64,000 nucleotides of DNA from JAWHTC01 sp032586155 (GTDB lineage Bacteria; Pseudomonadota; Alphaproteobacteria; Rhodobacterales; Rhodobacteraceae), in assembly GCF_032586155.1 (NCBI RefSeq), contig NZ_JAWHTC010000002.1, positions 868,001 to 932,000 on the forward strand, read 5' to 3'. The notes beneath the pieces were generated by a model. That model was not told the DNA's origin and did not search any database. It saw nothing but the letters and a program-made list of their open reading frames with translations. The position numbers and the translations under genes were made by a program. Positions 10,177-18,312 of the stretch are shown here, piece after piece; positions within the stretch are counted from its first letter, which is position 1, and each line of letters begins with the position of its first letter.

Positions 10177-12666
10177 TTAGTCGAGGTTACGCTCAACCTC
10201 TTCACGCTCGAAGATCTCGATCACGTCGCCTTCGCGGATATCGTCGTATTTCTCAAACGCCATACCGCATTCCTGACCCGACTGAACCTCGGCCACTTCG
10301 TCCTTGAAGCGTTTCAGAGTCTTCAGCGTGCCTTCGTGGATCACCACGTTGTCGCGCAGCAGGCGCACACCGGCGCTGCGACGTGCGACGCCTTCGGTAA
10401 CCAGACAGCCGGCAACCTTGCCGACGCCGGTGACCTTGAAGACTTCCTTGATCTGGGCGTAACCGATGAAGTTCTCGCGAATCTCGGCCGACAACAGGCC
10501 ACTGGCCGCCGCCTTCACATCGTCCACAAGGTCATAGATCACGCTGTAGTAACGGATCTCGACACCCTTCTGGTTGGCGGCATTCCGCGCCGGCGCGTTG
10601 GCCCGCACGTTGAAACCCATGACCGGCGCACCCGAGGCTTCGGCCAGGCCGATATCGCTTTCGGTGATTGCACCAACGCCCGAATGCAGCACGCGCACGC
10701 GTACCTCTTCGTTGCCGATCTTTTCCATCGCCTGAACGATGGCCTCGGCAGAGCCCTGCACGTCGGCCTTGACCAGGATCGGCAGCTCGCTGACGTTCTC
10801 GTCGGCCTTGGCGTTCGCCATCAGCTGTTCCAGCGTCGTGGCGGCCCCGGCAGCGGCACGTTTGTCCTTGGCGGCCTGCTCGCGGTAATCCGCGATCTCG
10901 CGTGCCTGCGCGTCGGTGTCGGTCACGTTCAACACGTCACCCGCCTCGGGCGTACCATTCAGGCCCAGCACCTCGACCGGAACCGAAGGCCCAGCCTCTT
11001 TGACGCGCTCACCCTTGTCGTTGATCAGGGCGCGGACACGACCGTACTGCTCACCGACAACAAAGATATCGCCCTGACGCAGGGTACCGGTCTGCACCAG
11101 AACGGTGGCAACCGGACCGCGACCCACATCCAGCTGCGCCTCGATCACGGCGCCTTGGGCGGCGCGGTCGGGGTTGGCTTTCAGTTCCAGGATCTCGGAT
11201 TGCAGAGCAATGGCTTCCAGCAGTTCGTCCAGGCCCTGCCCGGTATGGGCCGAGACTTCGACGTCCTGCACTTCGCCCGACATCTTCTCGACGATCACTT
11301 CGTGTTGAAGCAGATCGGCGCGAACCTTGTCCGGATCAGCAGCAGGTAGATCACATTTGTTGATCGCGATGATCATCGGCACTTCGGCGGCCTTGGCGTG
11401 GTTGATCGCCTCGATGGTCTGCGGCATCACCGCGTCATCGGCGGCCACGACCAGCACAACGATATCCGTCACCTGGGCACCGCGCGACCGCATCGAGGTA
11501 AACGCAGCGTGGCCCGGCGTATCAAGGAAACTCAGAACCGCGCCGTCCTCTGTGGTCACCTGGTAGGCGCCTATATGCTGGGTGATGCCACCGGCTTCGC
11601 CCGACACAACCTTGGCTTTGCGAATCGCATCCAGAATCGAGGTTTTGCCGTGGTCGACGTGGCCCATCACGGTGATGACCGGCGGACGCGGTTTCAGATC
11701 GCCCTCGTCGTCTTCCTCGGCCTTGATTACGTCTTCAACGTCGGCATCGGATACGCGCACGACATTGTGGCCGAACTCTTCGATGATCAACTCGGCGGTA
11801 TCCGCGTCGATCGATTGGTTCTGGGTCACCATCATGCCCATGTTCATCAGCGCTTTGACCACCTCGGCCACGCGCTCGGCCATACGGTTGGCCAGCTCGG
11901 ACACGACAATGGCTTCGGGCAGTTGTACGTCACGGACGATCTTTTCACGCTCGACCGCGCCGCCCATGGCTTTCTGCCGGGCACGTTCCTGCTTGCGCTT
12001 CATCGCGGCCATCGAACGTTGCCGTCCACCACCGCCCGACAGCGCCTGGTTCAGTGTCAGCTTGCCGGACCGGCGGTTGTCATCACCACGGCCACGCGAC
12101 GGGCGGCCACGTTCATTGTCGCGGGTCTGCTTGCGTTCGGGTTGCTTGGCCGGTGCGGGTTTGGCAGCAGGACGCGCAGCGGCAGGGGCCTCGGCAGGCG
12201 CGGCAGCGGCGGCTGCGGCACGCTTGGCGGCCTCTTCCGTTTCACGTTTCTGGCGCGCCTCTTCCTCGGCCTTGGCTTTCAGCGCTTCTTCGCGCTCACG
12301 CTCTTCGCGTTCCTTGGTTTCGGCCTCTTCGCGGCGGCGCTGGCGTTCTTCTTCGCGGGCCTTTTCCTCGGCAGCACGCTGGGCGGTCTCTTCGACCTCA
12401 CGCGCCTTGGCCGCGGCAAGCGCCTTCATCCGGCGCTCCATCTCTGCGTCCGAAATCCCCGCCGGGCGTTTCGACGGATCGCCAGCCGCAGGCTTTCCAC
12501 CGACGCCAGCCGGTTTAGACGCGCCCGGCTTGGGCACGACGACGCGCTTGCGCTTGGTCTCGACCACGACATTCTTGGTCCGTCCGTGGCTAAAGCTCTG
12601 CTTTACATTCCCTGAACGTGGCCCGCCGCGCAGGCCCAATGTCTTTTTGCCGTCACTATCGCTCAT
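10177..12666 (-). CDS. infB: Translation initiation factor IF-2
   Basis: An 829-residue GTPase that places initiator tRNA on the small ribosomal subunit and promotes subunit joining. The N-terminal 240 residues are charged and low in complexity (long Glu/Arg/Ala coiled-coil stretch at about 75-155), then an IF2_N-like segment. The G domain carries GHVDHGKT at 335-342, DTPGH at 382-386 and NKCD at 436-439; domains II to IV follow and the C-terminus has the typical GMAFEKYDDIREGD. Its ATG overlaps the stop codon of the YlxR gene by 4 bases (ATGA). Last gene of the rimP-nusA-ylxR-infB operon, followed by a clear terminator. Confidence 0.97.
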   Translation of the reverse strand: MSDSDGKKTLGLRGGPRSGNVKQSFSHGRTKNVVVETKRKRVVVPKPGASKPAGVGGKPAAGDPSKRPAGISDAEMERRMKALAAAKAREVEETAQRAAEEKAREEERQRRREEAETKEREEREREEALKAKAEEEARQKRETEEAAKRAAAAAAAPAEAPAAARPAAKPAPAKQPERKQTRDNERGRPSRGRGDDNRRSGKLTLNQALSGGGGRQRSMAAMKRKQERARQKAMGGAVEREKIVRDVQLPEAIVVSELANRMAERVAEVVKALMNMGMMVTQNQSIDADTAELIIEEFGHNVVRVSDADVEDVIKAEEDDEGDLKPRPPVITVMGHVDHGKTSILDAIRKAKVVSGEAGGITQHIGAYQVTTEDGAVLSFLDTPGHAAFTSMRSRGAQVTDIVVLVVAADDAVMPQTIEAINHAKAAEVPMIIAINKCDLPAADPDKVRADLLQHEVIVEKMSGEVQDVEVSAHTGQGLDELLEAIALQSEILELKANPDRAAQGAVIEAQLDVGRGPVATVLVQTGTLRQGDIFVVGEQYGRVRALINDKGERVKEAGPSVPVEVLGLNGTPEAGDVLNVTDTDAQAREIADYREQAAKDKRAAAGAATTLEQLMANAKADENVSELPILVKADVQGSAEAIVQAMEKIGNEEVRVRVLHSGVGAITESDIGLAEASGAPVMGFNVRANAPARNAANQKGVEIRYYSVIYDLVDDVKAAASGLLSAEIRENFIGYAQIKEVFKVTGVGKVAGCLVTEGVARRSAGVRLLRDNVVIHEGTLKTLKRFKDEVAEVQSGQECGMAFEKYDDIREGDVIEIFEREEVERNLD

Positions 12667-13298
12667 CTGGCTCTCTTCTTCTCTTTCCGGCGGTCCGTCC
12701 CGCCTTCGGAAACGCGCAAGGCTTTCAATCTTGCCGCTTCCTCTACAACACGTGGCGCCAAACCTCCAGCGCCTATGGCCGCATGGACGACGGTTTCTCG
12801 TCCAAAGGCCTGGCCAAGCTCATCACTGGTGAGCAGACCGACAAACCGCGCCCCTTCAGGCGTCCAGAGCTTGGATTTCCCGCGCTCCGATCCATCGCTG
12901 GATTGCAAGAGGACCTTCACATCCTCACCTGCAAGCCATCCCTTGACCTTTTCGAACCCCGAAACCGCTTGTCCCGACTTGCGGGCCATCGCGATCAGGT
13001 CGATCAGCCGCCGAACCAGCAAGCCCTCGACCTGGGACACCAGGTCTTGGGGCAGCTCAACCGCCTGCTTGGCGGCACGGGCGAACAGCTTTTTGGCAAC
13101 CGCCTTATCGAGCGCATCCCGCTCGGCGCTGACCCAGATGCCACGCCCGGGCAACTTGCCCCGAATATCGGGAACGATCTGAGCGTCCGGCCCCACGACA
13201 AAGCGGACAAGCTTTTCCTTCGGCAAAAGCTCGCCAGTGGCGATGCACTTGCGCACCGCCCCGTCGTCCCGCGCCTTGGCTTGTCCGCCGCGCCCCAT
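12663..13298 (-). CDS. YlxR / DUF448 RNA-binding protein with L7Ae-like tail
   Basis: A 211-residue protein whose first 90 residues are the YlxR (DUF448) fold with the hallmark GRGIWV at 51-56, a nucleic-acid-binding domain regularly found between nusA and infB. Residues from about 95 onward resemble an L7Ae/L30e-like domain (ARKSGQAVSGFEKVKG), a layout seen in alphaproteobacteria. The likely role is RNA or ribosome binding, or modulation of RNase P or transcription as reported for YlxR proteins in other bacteria; it is not settled. ATG 13298 with GGAG upstream is preferred; the longer frame to 13403 would run into nusA. It sits 22 bases after nusA and overlaps infB. Confidence 0.85.
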   Translation of the reverse strand: MGRGGQAKARDDGAVRKCIATGELLPKEKLVRFVVGPDAQIVPDIRGKLPGRGIWVSAERDALDKAVAKKLFARAAKQAVELPQDLVSQVEGLLVRRLIDLIAMARKSGQAVSGFEKVKGWLAGEDVKVLLQSSDGSERGKSKLWTPEGARFVGLLTSDELGQAFGRETVVHAAIGAGGLAPRVVEEAARLKALRVSEGGTDRRKEKKRAR

Positions 13299-13320
13299 GA
13301 TCAGGATCTCCGAGGCCCGC

Positions 13321-14949
13321 TTAGGCCTCGGCCTCCACTTCTTCGCCGGCCTCGGCCGCTTCGGCCTCGGCCGCCGCCGCAGCGGCAAGCTCTTCCGGAT
13401 CAACCCAGCCGAGCATGACGCGTGCGGTCATGATCATGTCCTGGGCCTCTTCCAGACTCATGTCGAAGGGTTCCAGCAGACCGTCATCCTTGATCCGCTC
13501 ACCATCCTGCGTGGTCCAACCGCCAGCCAATTCCCAATCGGCACATGTGGCGAAATCTTCCAGCGTTTTTACACCATCCTCGGCCAGCGCCACGATCATC
13601 GCCGGGGTCAGACCCTCAAACGCGATCAGGCTGTCCTCGACACCCAATTCGCGCGCCTTTTCAAGCGCCGCCTTGGCCTGGGCTTCCAGATAGTCACGCG
13701 CCCGCGCCTGCAGTTCCTTGGCAGTGTCTTCGTCGACACCGTCGATGACCAGCAGTTCATCGATCTCGACATAACCCACCTCTTCGAGGTTGGTGAAGCC
13801 TTCGGCGACCAGCAACTGGGCAAAGAATTCGTCCAGGTCCAGGGTATCCATGAACAGCTTGGTACGCTCTTCGAATTCCTTCTGACGGCGGGCCGATTCT
13901 TCTTCCTCGGTCATGATGTCGATATCAAGGCCGGTCAATTGCGATGCCAGGCGCACGTTCTGACCGCGGCGACCAATGGCAAGCGACAGCTGCTCGTCGG
14001 GCACGACAACCTCGATCCGCTCGGCCTCTTCATCCAGAACCACCTTGGCCACTTCTGCCGGTTGCAGCGCGTTCACCAAGAAGGTCGGTACATCCTCGTT
14101 CCACGGGATGATGTCGATCTTTTCGCCCTGCAACTCGTTCACAACGGCCTGCACACGGGACCCCCGCATACCGACACAGGCGCCGACCGGGTCGATGCCA
14201 CCATCATAGGACACAACAGCGATCTTGGCGCGGCTGCCCGGGTCACGGGCCACGGCCTTGATCTCGATGATGCCGTCATAGATTTCCGGCACTTCCATCT
14301 TGAACAGCTCGGCCATGAATTCCGGCGCGGTGCGCGACAGGAAAATCTGCGGCCCGCGGGTCTCGCGACGCACATCCTTAATGTAGCAACGAATCCGGTC
14401 ATTCGGGCGATAGGATTCCCGGCCGATTTTCTCGTTGCGACGCAGGATGCCTTCGCCACGGCCCACGTCGACGATGACGTTGCCATATTCCTCGCGCTTG
14501 ACCACACCGTTGATGATGGTGCCGGCACGGTCCTTGAATTCCTCGAACTGGCGATCCCGCTCGGCTTCGCGGACTTTCTGCAGGATCACCTGCTTGGCCG
14601 ACTGTGCCGCGATCCGGCCCATTTCCACCGGGGGGACTTCCTCGATGAACTGGTCGCCCACTTTCGGGTCTTCCATGTACTGCTTGGCCTGCTCGACGGT
14701 GAACTCGGCCTGGTAGTTTTCCAGCTCTTCTTCCTCGACCACGGTGCGCACGCGGGTAAAGGTCGCCTTGCCGGTCTTGCGGTCGATGTTGACACGGATG
14801 TCCATCTCGGCGCCGTAACGGCTCTTGGCCGCCCGTGCGAGGCTCTCTTCCATCGCCTCGACCACCAGTACCGGATCGATCATCTTTTCGCGGGCCACGG
14901 CCTCGGCGGTTTGCAACAGCTCCAGCTGGTTTGCAGAGGTAATTGCCAT
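13321..14949 (-). CDS. nusA: Transcription termination/antitermination factor NusA
   Basis: A 542-residue NusA. The N-terminal domain binds RNA polymerase, followed by an S1 domain (around 130-200, VDVGRGEGILRRNEKI), two KH domains (around 230-345, with the GVRGSRVQ-like GMRGSRVQ and GRRGQNVRLA loops) and C-terminal acidic repeats with HhH-type Leu/Gly patterns up to a Glu/Ala-rich tail. It controls pausing, intrinsic termination and antitermination, including at rRNA operons. It follows rimP with a 2-base gap and precedes ylxR, the standard operon order. NusA is known to act on its own operon leader in other bacteria, which fits the terminator found upstream of rimP. Confidence 0.97.
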   Translation of the reverse strand: MAITSANQLELLQTAEAVAREKMIDPVLVVEAMEESLARAAKSRYGAEMDIRVNIDRKTGKATFTRVRTVVEEEELENYQAEFTVEQAKQYMEDPKVGDQFIEEVPPVEMGRIAAQSAKQVILQKVREAERDRQFEEFKDRAGTIINGVVKREEYGNVIVDVGRGEGILRRNEKIGRESYRPNDRIRCYIKDVRRETRGPQIFLSRTAPEFMAELFKMEVPEIYDGIIEIKAVARDPGSRAKIAVVSYDGGIDPVGACVGMRGSRVQAVVNELQGEKIDIIPWNEDVPTFLVNALQPAEVAKVVLDEEAERIEVVVPDEQLSLAIGRRGQNVRLASQLTGLDIDIMTEEEESARRQKEFEERTKLFMDTLDLDEFFAQLLVAEGFTNLEEVGYVEIDELLVIDGVDEDTAKELQARARDYLEAQAKAALEKARELGVEDSLIAFEGLTPAMIVALAEDGVKTLEDFATCADWELAGGWTTQDGERIKDDGLLEPFDMSLEEAQDMIMTARVMLGWVDPEELAAAAAAEAEAAEAGEEVEAEA

Positions 14950-14951
14950 TC

Positions 14952-15566
14952 TCAGTCCTCCTCAGAACCGGTATCGGTTTCAATGTCGCCCCCGAGGGGC
15001 GCTTCTTCTTCGATCACGTCAAAATCTTCTTCGTTCAAGGCACCCGCATCCTTGCGGGCCTTCAGCATCGCCTTGATCAACTCATCGGTCAGCACCAGCT
15101 TGGCATCTGCCAGCCAGTCATAGTCCAGCCCCACGGTCACCGGCTCGCCATGCTGTTCGATATTGATCAGCACCTCGTTGCCCTCAACCCCGGCCAGCAC
15201 ACCCCTGAACCGCTTGCGCCCGTCGATCAGCTCGGCCGTTTCCACCTTGGCCTCATAGCCCTCGTAGGCGTCAAAATCCTTCAGCCGTGTCAGCGGCCTG
15301 TCGATGCCGGGTGACGAGACCTCCAGCGCATAGGCATCGGCCAGCGGGTCCTCGACATCCAGCGTTGCACTCAGCGCATTGGAAATCTCGGCGCATTCGT
15401 CCACCTCGATCCCGCCCTCGGGACGCTCGGCCATGATCTGCAAGGTCTTGCGCTCGCCGCCCATCAGCCGCACGCGCACAAGTTCGAACCCCATGTCCTC
15501 GATGACAGGGGTGATGATCTCGGCCAGTTTGCGATCCATCGCGGTTTTGGCAATCAGGTCAGCCAT
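14952..15566 (-). CDS. rimP: Ribosome maturation factor RimP
   Basis: A 204-residue RimP, needed for maturation of the 30S subunit. The N-terminal part shows ITPVIEDMGFELVRVRLMGGERKT-type family sequence (split here across residues 18-43), the middle has DECAEISNALSATLDVEDPL and VSSPGIDRPL, and the C-terminal Sm-like domain follows; the acidic tail (EEEAPLGGDIETDTGSEED) is common in alphaproteobacteria. ATG 15566 is chosen because the family begins here; the frame is open to 15797 but that part encodes leader and repeat DNA. The ribosome site is weak (TGGAAC). First gene of the operon, with promoter and leader terminator upstream. Confidence 0.95.
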   Translation of the reverse strand: MADLIAKTAMDRKLAEIITPVIEDMGFELVRVRLMGGERKTLQIMAERPEGGIEVDECAEISNALSATLDVEDPLADAYALEVSSPGIDRPLTRLKDFDAYEGYEAKVETAELIDGRKRFRGVLAGVEGNEVLINIEQHGEPVTVGLDYDWLADAKLVLTDELIKAMLKARKDAGALNEEDFDVIEEEAPLGGDIETDTGSEED

Positions 15567-15588
15567 AGGTGTTCCAGGTTCCAAGCAC

Positions 15589-15611
15589 AAAAAAACGGGC
15601 GCGCGGCCCGT
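15589..15611 (-). terminator. Intrinsic terminator in the rimP leader (candidate attenuator)
   Basis: On the minus strand, stem ACGGGC/GCCCGT with loop CGCGC is followed directly by seven T residues, a textbook intrinsic terminator. It lies 23-45 bases upstream of the rimP ATG and downstream of the predicted promoter, so it sits inside the mRNA leader. Bases 15648-15654 could pair with 15598-15604 and open the stem, which suggests regulated readthrough. Confidence 0.75.
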
Positions 15612-15666
15612 CGATCTTTCCCGGTGGAGCGTCAGGTTTGGACCCCAGCGCGCCGCTGTTGAGGGG

Positions 15667-15695
15667 GATATACGCCTCCATGGGTGAGTCTGCAA
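15667..15695 (-). promoter_or_regulatory. Promoter of the rimP-nusA-ylxR-infB operon
   Basis: Reading on the minus strand, TTGCAG at 15695-15690, a 17-base spacer and TATATC at 15672-15667. Both boxes match the sigma-70 type consensus well and the spacing is ideal. Transcription would start near 15660, giving a leader of about 94 bases that begins with a CAGCG-GCG-CGCTG hairpin (15646-15658). Confidence 0.6.
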
Positions 15696-15726
15696 CCCCT
15701 CAGCCAAGAAAGACCCACGCCGCCTC

Positions 15727-15792
15727 TTAATCTCACCACAAATACCCCGGGTTAATCTCACCACAAATACCCCGGGGGTGTGGGGGCTGGCC
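15727..15792. repeat. Exact 25-base tandem repeat and intergenic repeat copy B
   Basis: Two identical 25-base units stand head to tail at 15727-15751 and 15752-15776, each running from TTAATCTCACC to ACCCCGGG. The second continues into GGTGTGGGGGCTGGCC, the same block as the copy at 9276-9316. Unit two plus the tail is therefore the full repeat, and unit one a duplicated front part. Confidence 0.75.
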
Positions 15793-15862
15793 GCCACCGC
15801 AACGTCTGCCTATGATCACGGTCGCCTGTTTCGTTTCACAACTTTCGCAACACACATCTTCG

Positions 15863-16564
15863 ATGCCCTACCAAACCCGCGACCAATACGTTCTGTCCTT
15901 TTACCGCGTGCGCCAGGCGCTTGGCATCCTCGGGCTCGTCTTCCCGTTCCTGCTGATCTTTGGCGGCCTCTTGCAGGACGCCAAAATCCAACCGACGATC
16001 TCGGATTATTACCACACCACCCTGCGCGACATCTTCGTCGGTGCGCTCTTTGCCATCGGCATCTTCCTGGTCAGCTACAAGGGCCATTCGCGCGAAAATG
16101 GCGAGCGGATTTCTGACAACATGGCCGCTACGCTGGCCGGGGTCGGCGCTTTCGGATTGGCAATCTTTCCCAACCAGCTGGTGCCCGGCACACTGAACAT
16201 CTTTGAACACTTCCTGGGCCAATGGGCCAAGATCGGCCATTTCCTGTCGGCGATCCTGTTCCTTGGCGCGATGGCTTATTTCTCTTTGATCAAGTTCGCC
16301 CGCACCAATAATTCAAACCGTCGCAGAATCTACTACATCTGCGGCTGGGTCATCCTTGGCGGCGGCTTGGGCGCAACCCTGTTCTCCATCCTGCGCGCCC
16401 TCCCGTCGCTGGGTCACGCCAACTGGATCGAAACTTCAGGCATCATCTTCTGGTTCGAAGCCATAGGCATCTGGGCCTTTGGCCTTTCCTGGCTTGTGAA
16501 GGGCAAGGCCGACATCATGGTCGTGCGCCAAATCAAACGCGCGCGGCGCAACCGCAACTGGTGA
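15863..16564 (+). CDS. Six-helix inner membrane protein of unknown function
   Basis: A 233-residue integral membrane protein. Six hydrophobic helices can be read, starting at ALGILGLVFPFLLIFGGLL, IFVGALFAIGIFLVSY, AATLAGVGAFGLAIFP, IGHFLSAILFLGAMAYF, YYICGWVILGGGLGATLF and GIIFWFEAIGIWAFGLSWL; the C-terminus is very basic (RQIKRARRNRNW), so it should face the cytoplasm. The conserved-looking SDYYHTTLRD loop after helix one and an internal GHFLSAI are the only polar landmarks. I do not recognise a family with certainty; it resembles DUF998-like proteins. No good ribosome site precedes either ATG 15863 or the alternative ATG 15812, so the start is uncertain. Confidence 0.65.
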   Translation: MPYQTRDQYVLSFYRVRQALGILGLVFPFLLIFGGLLQDAKIQPTISDYYHTTLRDIFVGALFAIGIFLVSYKGHSRENGERISDNMAATLAGVGAFGLAIFPNQLVPGTLNIFEHFLGQWAKIGHFLSAILFLGAMAYFSLIKFARTNNSNRRRIYYICGWVILGGGLGATLFSILRALPSLGHANWIETSGIIFWFEAIGIWAFGLSWLVKGKADIMVVRQIKRARRNRNW

Positions 16565-16569
16565 ATTGG

Positions 16570-17196
16570 TCAGCCGTCGTCGCGCCAGCCCGCATCGCGA
16601 TGGGTGCCATCACAAAACGGCTTGTTGCCCGATTTACCGCAGCGGCACAGAACGTATTTCCGCGTGCTGGCCCCTTCGTTGGACGGTTCAACCGGGGCCG
16701 TCACATCCAACACCCAATAGGGCCCGTTCTTTTCGATCTGTACCTCGGCCCGCGCCGCCGTCAGGTGCTCGACTCGACCTTCACCGGCCAGCGCCAATGC
16801 ACCCGAAGGGCACGCCGACACAACCGCGCGTACCTCATCGGCATTCCCCTTATCCGGTTGGACCCATGGCTTTTGCGCCGGGTTGAATATGTGACTTGCC
16901 AATCGCCCACATTCGGCCGCGTGCGAACACAACAGCGGATTGTAGCTTACGGAAACTTCGGCTCCCTCGTAGGTGATTAACCGATCGCGTCCGGCAGGCG
17001 TTCCGCCCCGGCTTTCAAAGCCGGTCTCGGCATGAGATCCATCGCAGAACGGTTTCGACCTGGATGCGCCGCAGCGACAAAGCGCCATTACCGGCTTGAC
17101 GTTGACCTCGGTCCCGTCCGGCCCCACCATACGGTGCAGCCCTTTGATGACCAGTGGTCCGTTTTCCCGTTCTTCAATTATTGGCTTGTCACTCAT
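16570..17196 (-). CDS. Double CDGSH iron-sulfur protein with central [4Fe-4S]-type domain
   Basis: A 208-residue protein with two CDGSH motifs, each of the C-x-C-x8-C-D-G-(S/T)-H form that binds a [2Fe-2S] cluster with three Cys and one His: Cys40, Cys42, Cys51, His55 and Cys184, Cys186, Cys195, His199. Between them residues about 75-140 look like the divergent mono-cluster ferredoxin domain that often accompanies CDGSH modules (Cys90, Cys96, Cys129 and the ACPSGAL segment). Probable role: cytoplasmic electron or cluster transfer; no partner is known. Its ATG follows a GGGAGGG site. It is 5 bases from the convergent membrane protein gene and shares direction with pip upstream, separated by an inverted repeat. 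Confidence 0.88.
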   Translation of the reverse strand: MSDKPIIEERENGPLVIKGLHRMVGPDGTEVNVKPVMALCRCGASRSKPFCDGSHAETGFESRGGTPAGRDRLITYEGAEVSVSYNPLLCSHAAECGRLASHIFNPAQKPWVQPDKGNADEVRAVVSACPSGALALAGEGRVEHLTAARAEVQIEKNGPYWVLDVTAPVEPSNEGASTRKYVLCRCGKSGNKPFCDGTHRDAGWRDDG

Positions 17197-17211
17197 TGCT
17201 CGCCCTCCCGT

Positions 17212-17246
17212 GGTCGTGCATCGACTTCATGCTCATCTGCACGACC
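17212..17246. repeat. 9 bp inverted repeat upstream of the CDGSH gene
   Basis: Arms GGTCGTGCA and TGCACGACC with a 17-base loop, between the pip stop codon and the CDGSH gene and ending a few bases before the latter's ribosome site. No T-run follows on either strand, so a plain terminator is unlikely; an operator or leader hairpin is possible. Confidence 0.45.
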
Positions 17247-17281
17247 TCGCATGGCAAATCACAATTTCGGGGTACCACCGC

Positions 17282-18262
17282 TCAATCAGGGCGTATCCCC
17301 GCAAACCGGTCCATTGCACGCACCAACTCGCGGCTGATTCCCGGTTCCGACAGGGCGTGACCCGCCACCGGAATCATCCGCAGATCGGCCTTTTTCCATT
17401 TTCGTGACAGGTTGTAGGCCGCTTCGGGAGGGCAAATCATGTCGAACCGCCCTTGCACGATCACGCCGGGGATATGGGCGATCTTGTCCAGCTCGGCCAA
17501 TATCTGCCCGTCATATTCCAGGAACGCTCCATTGATGAAATAGTGATTTTCCAGCCGGGCAAAGGCGCGGGCATAGGCGCCATCAGCCACCCCCGCGTCA
17601 CCGTTCGAGCGGATTGAGGCCAGTGCGTTTTCCCAGCGCGACCAGGACTTGGCAAAGGCGGTCTCTTGCGTGGCGTCGCCGGAAAACAGCCGCTTGTGAT
17701 AGGCGGCGATCAGGTCATCATGCTCTTTCTCGGGAATGATCCCGGCAAAGCGTTGCCAAAGATCGGGCCAGAATCGCCCGGCCCCGCCGCCATAGAACCA
17801 ATCCAACTCGGTCTGAGTGGCAAGAAACACGCCGCGCAGCACCAAATGGTTTACCGCCTGCGGATGCGTCTCGGCATAGATCAGCGCCAACGTCGCACCC
17901 CAGCTGCCGCCAAACACGGCCCATTTCTCGATACCCAGCGTCTCGCGAATCGTCTCGATATCGCGGATCAGGTGCCAGGTGGTGTTATTCTCGACACTGG
18001 CATGGGGGCGCGAGCGTCCGCATCCGCGCTGATCAAACAGGATGATCCGGTAATGCTCGGGTTCGAAATAGCGCCGCATCGCCGGGCTACAGCCACCGCC
18101 CGGACCACCATGGAAGACAATGACCGGCCTGCCGTCGGGGTTGCCTGATTGCTCCATGTAAATCTGGTGCCCATCGCCCATGTCCAGCATACGCCGGTCA
18201 AAAGGCTCGATGGCGGGATAAAGATAATCCGCCGCACTGCGAGGGCCTGCATATTTGTCCAT
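17282..18262 (-). CDS. pip: Proline iminopeptidase
   Basis: A 326-residue alpha/beta hydrolase that removes N-terminal proline from peptides. Counting from the chosen start, the oxyanion motif HGGPGGG begins at residue 51, the nucleophile elbow GGSWGAT places the serine at 120, and Asp274 (RFDMICPP) and His302 (VAGHAL) complete the triad. DQRGCGRS after the oxyanion motif is characteristic of prolyl iminopeptidases. ATG 18262 is favoured over 18268 because TAGGA sits 6 bases before it. The gene is divergent from ubiG, with only 50 bases between the start codons, and precedes the CDGSH gene. Confidence 0.92.
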   Translation of the reverse strand: MDKYAGPRSAADYLYPAIEPFDRRMLDMGDGHQIYMEQSGNPDGRPVIVFHGGPGGGCSPAMRRYFEPEHYRIILFDQRGCGRSRPHASVENNTTWHLIRDIETIRETLGIEKWAVFGGSWGATLALIYAETHPQAVNHLVLRGVFLATQTELDWFYGGGAGRFWPDLWQRFAGIIPEKEHDDLIAAYHKRLFSGDATQETAFAKSWSRWENALASIRSNGDAGVADGAYARAFARLENHYFINGAFLEYDGQILAELDKIAHIPGVIVQGRFDMICPPEAAYNLSRKWKKADLRMIPVAGHALSEPGISRELVRAMDRFAGIRPD

Positions 18263-18312
18263 GGTCATCCTATATGATAGGGCGCGTCCAAGTTGATCCC
18301 ATGGAGGTCAGA

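Noticed and set aside
11398..12832. Long plus-strand frames opposite infB
   Set aside because: Mirror of the repetitive infB N-terminus; low-complexity composition.
13237..15123. 628-codon open frame opposite nusA and rimP
   Set aside because: Antisense shadow; the minus-strand rimP-nusA genes are certain and the frame has no family match.
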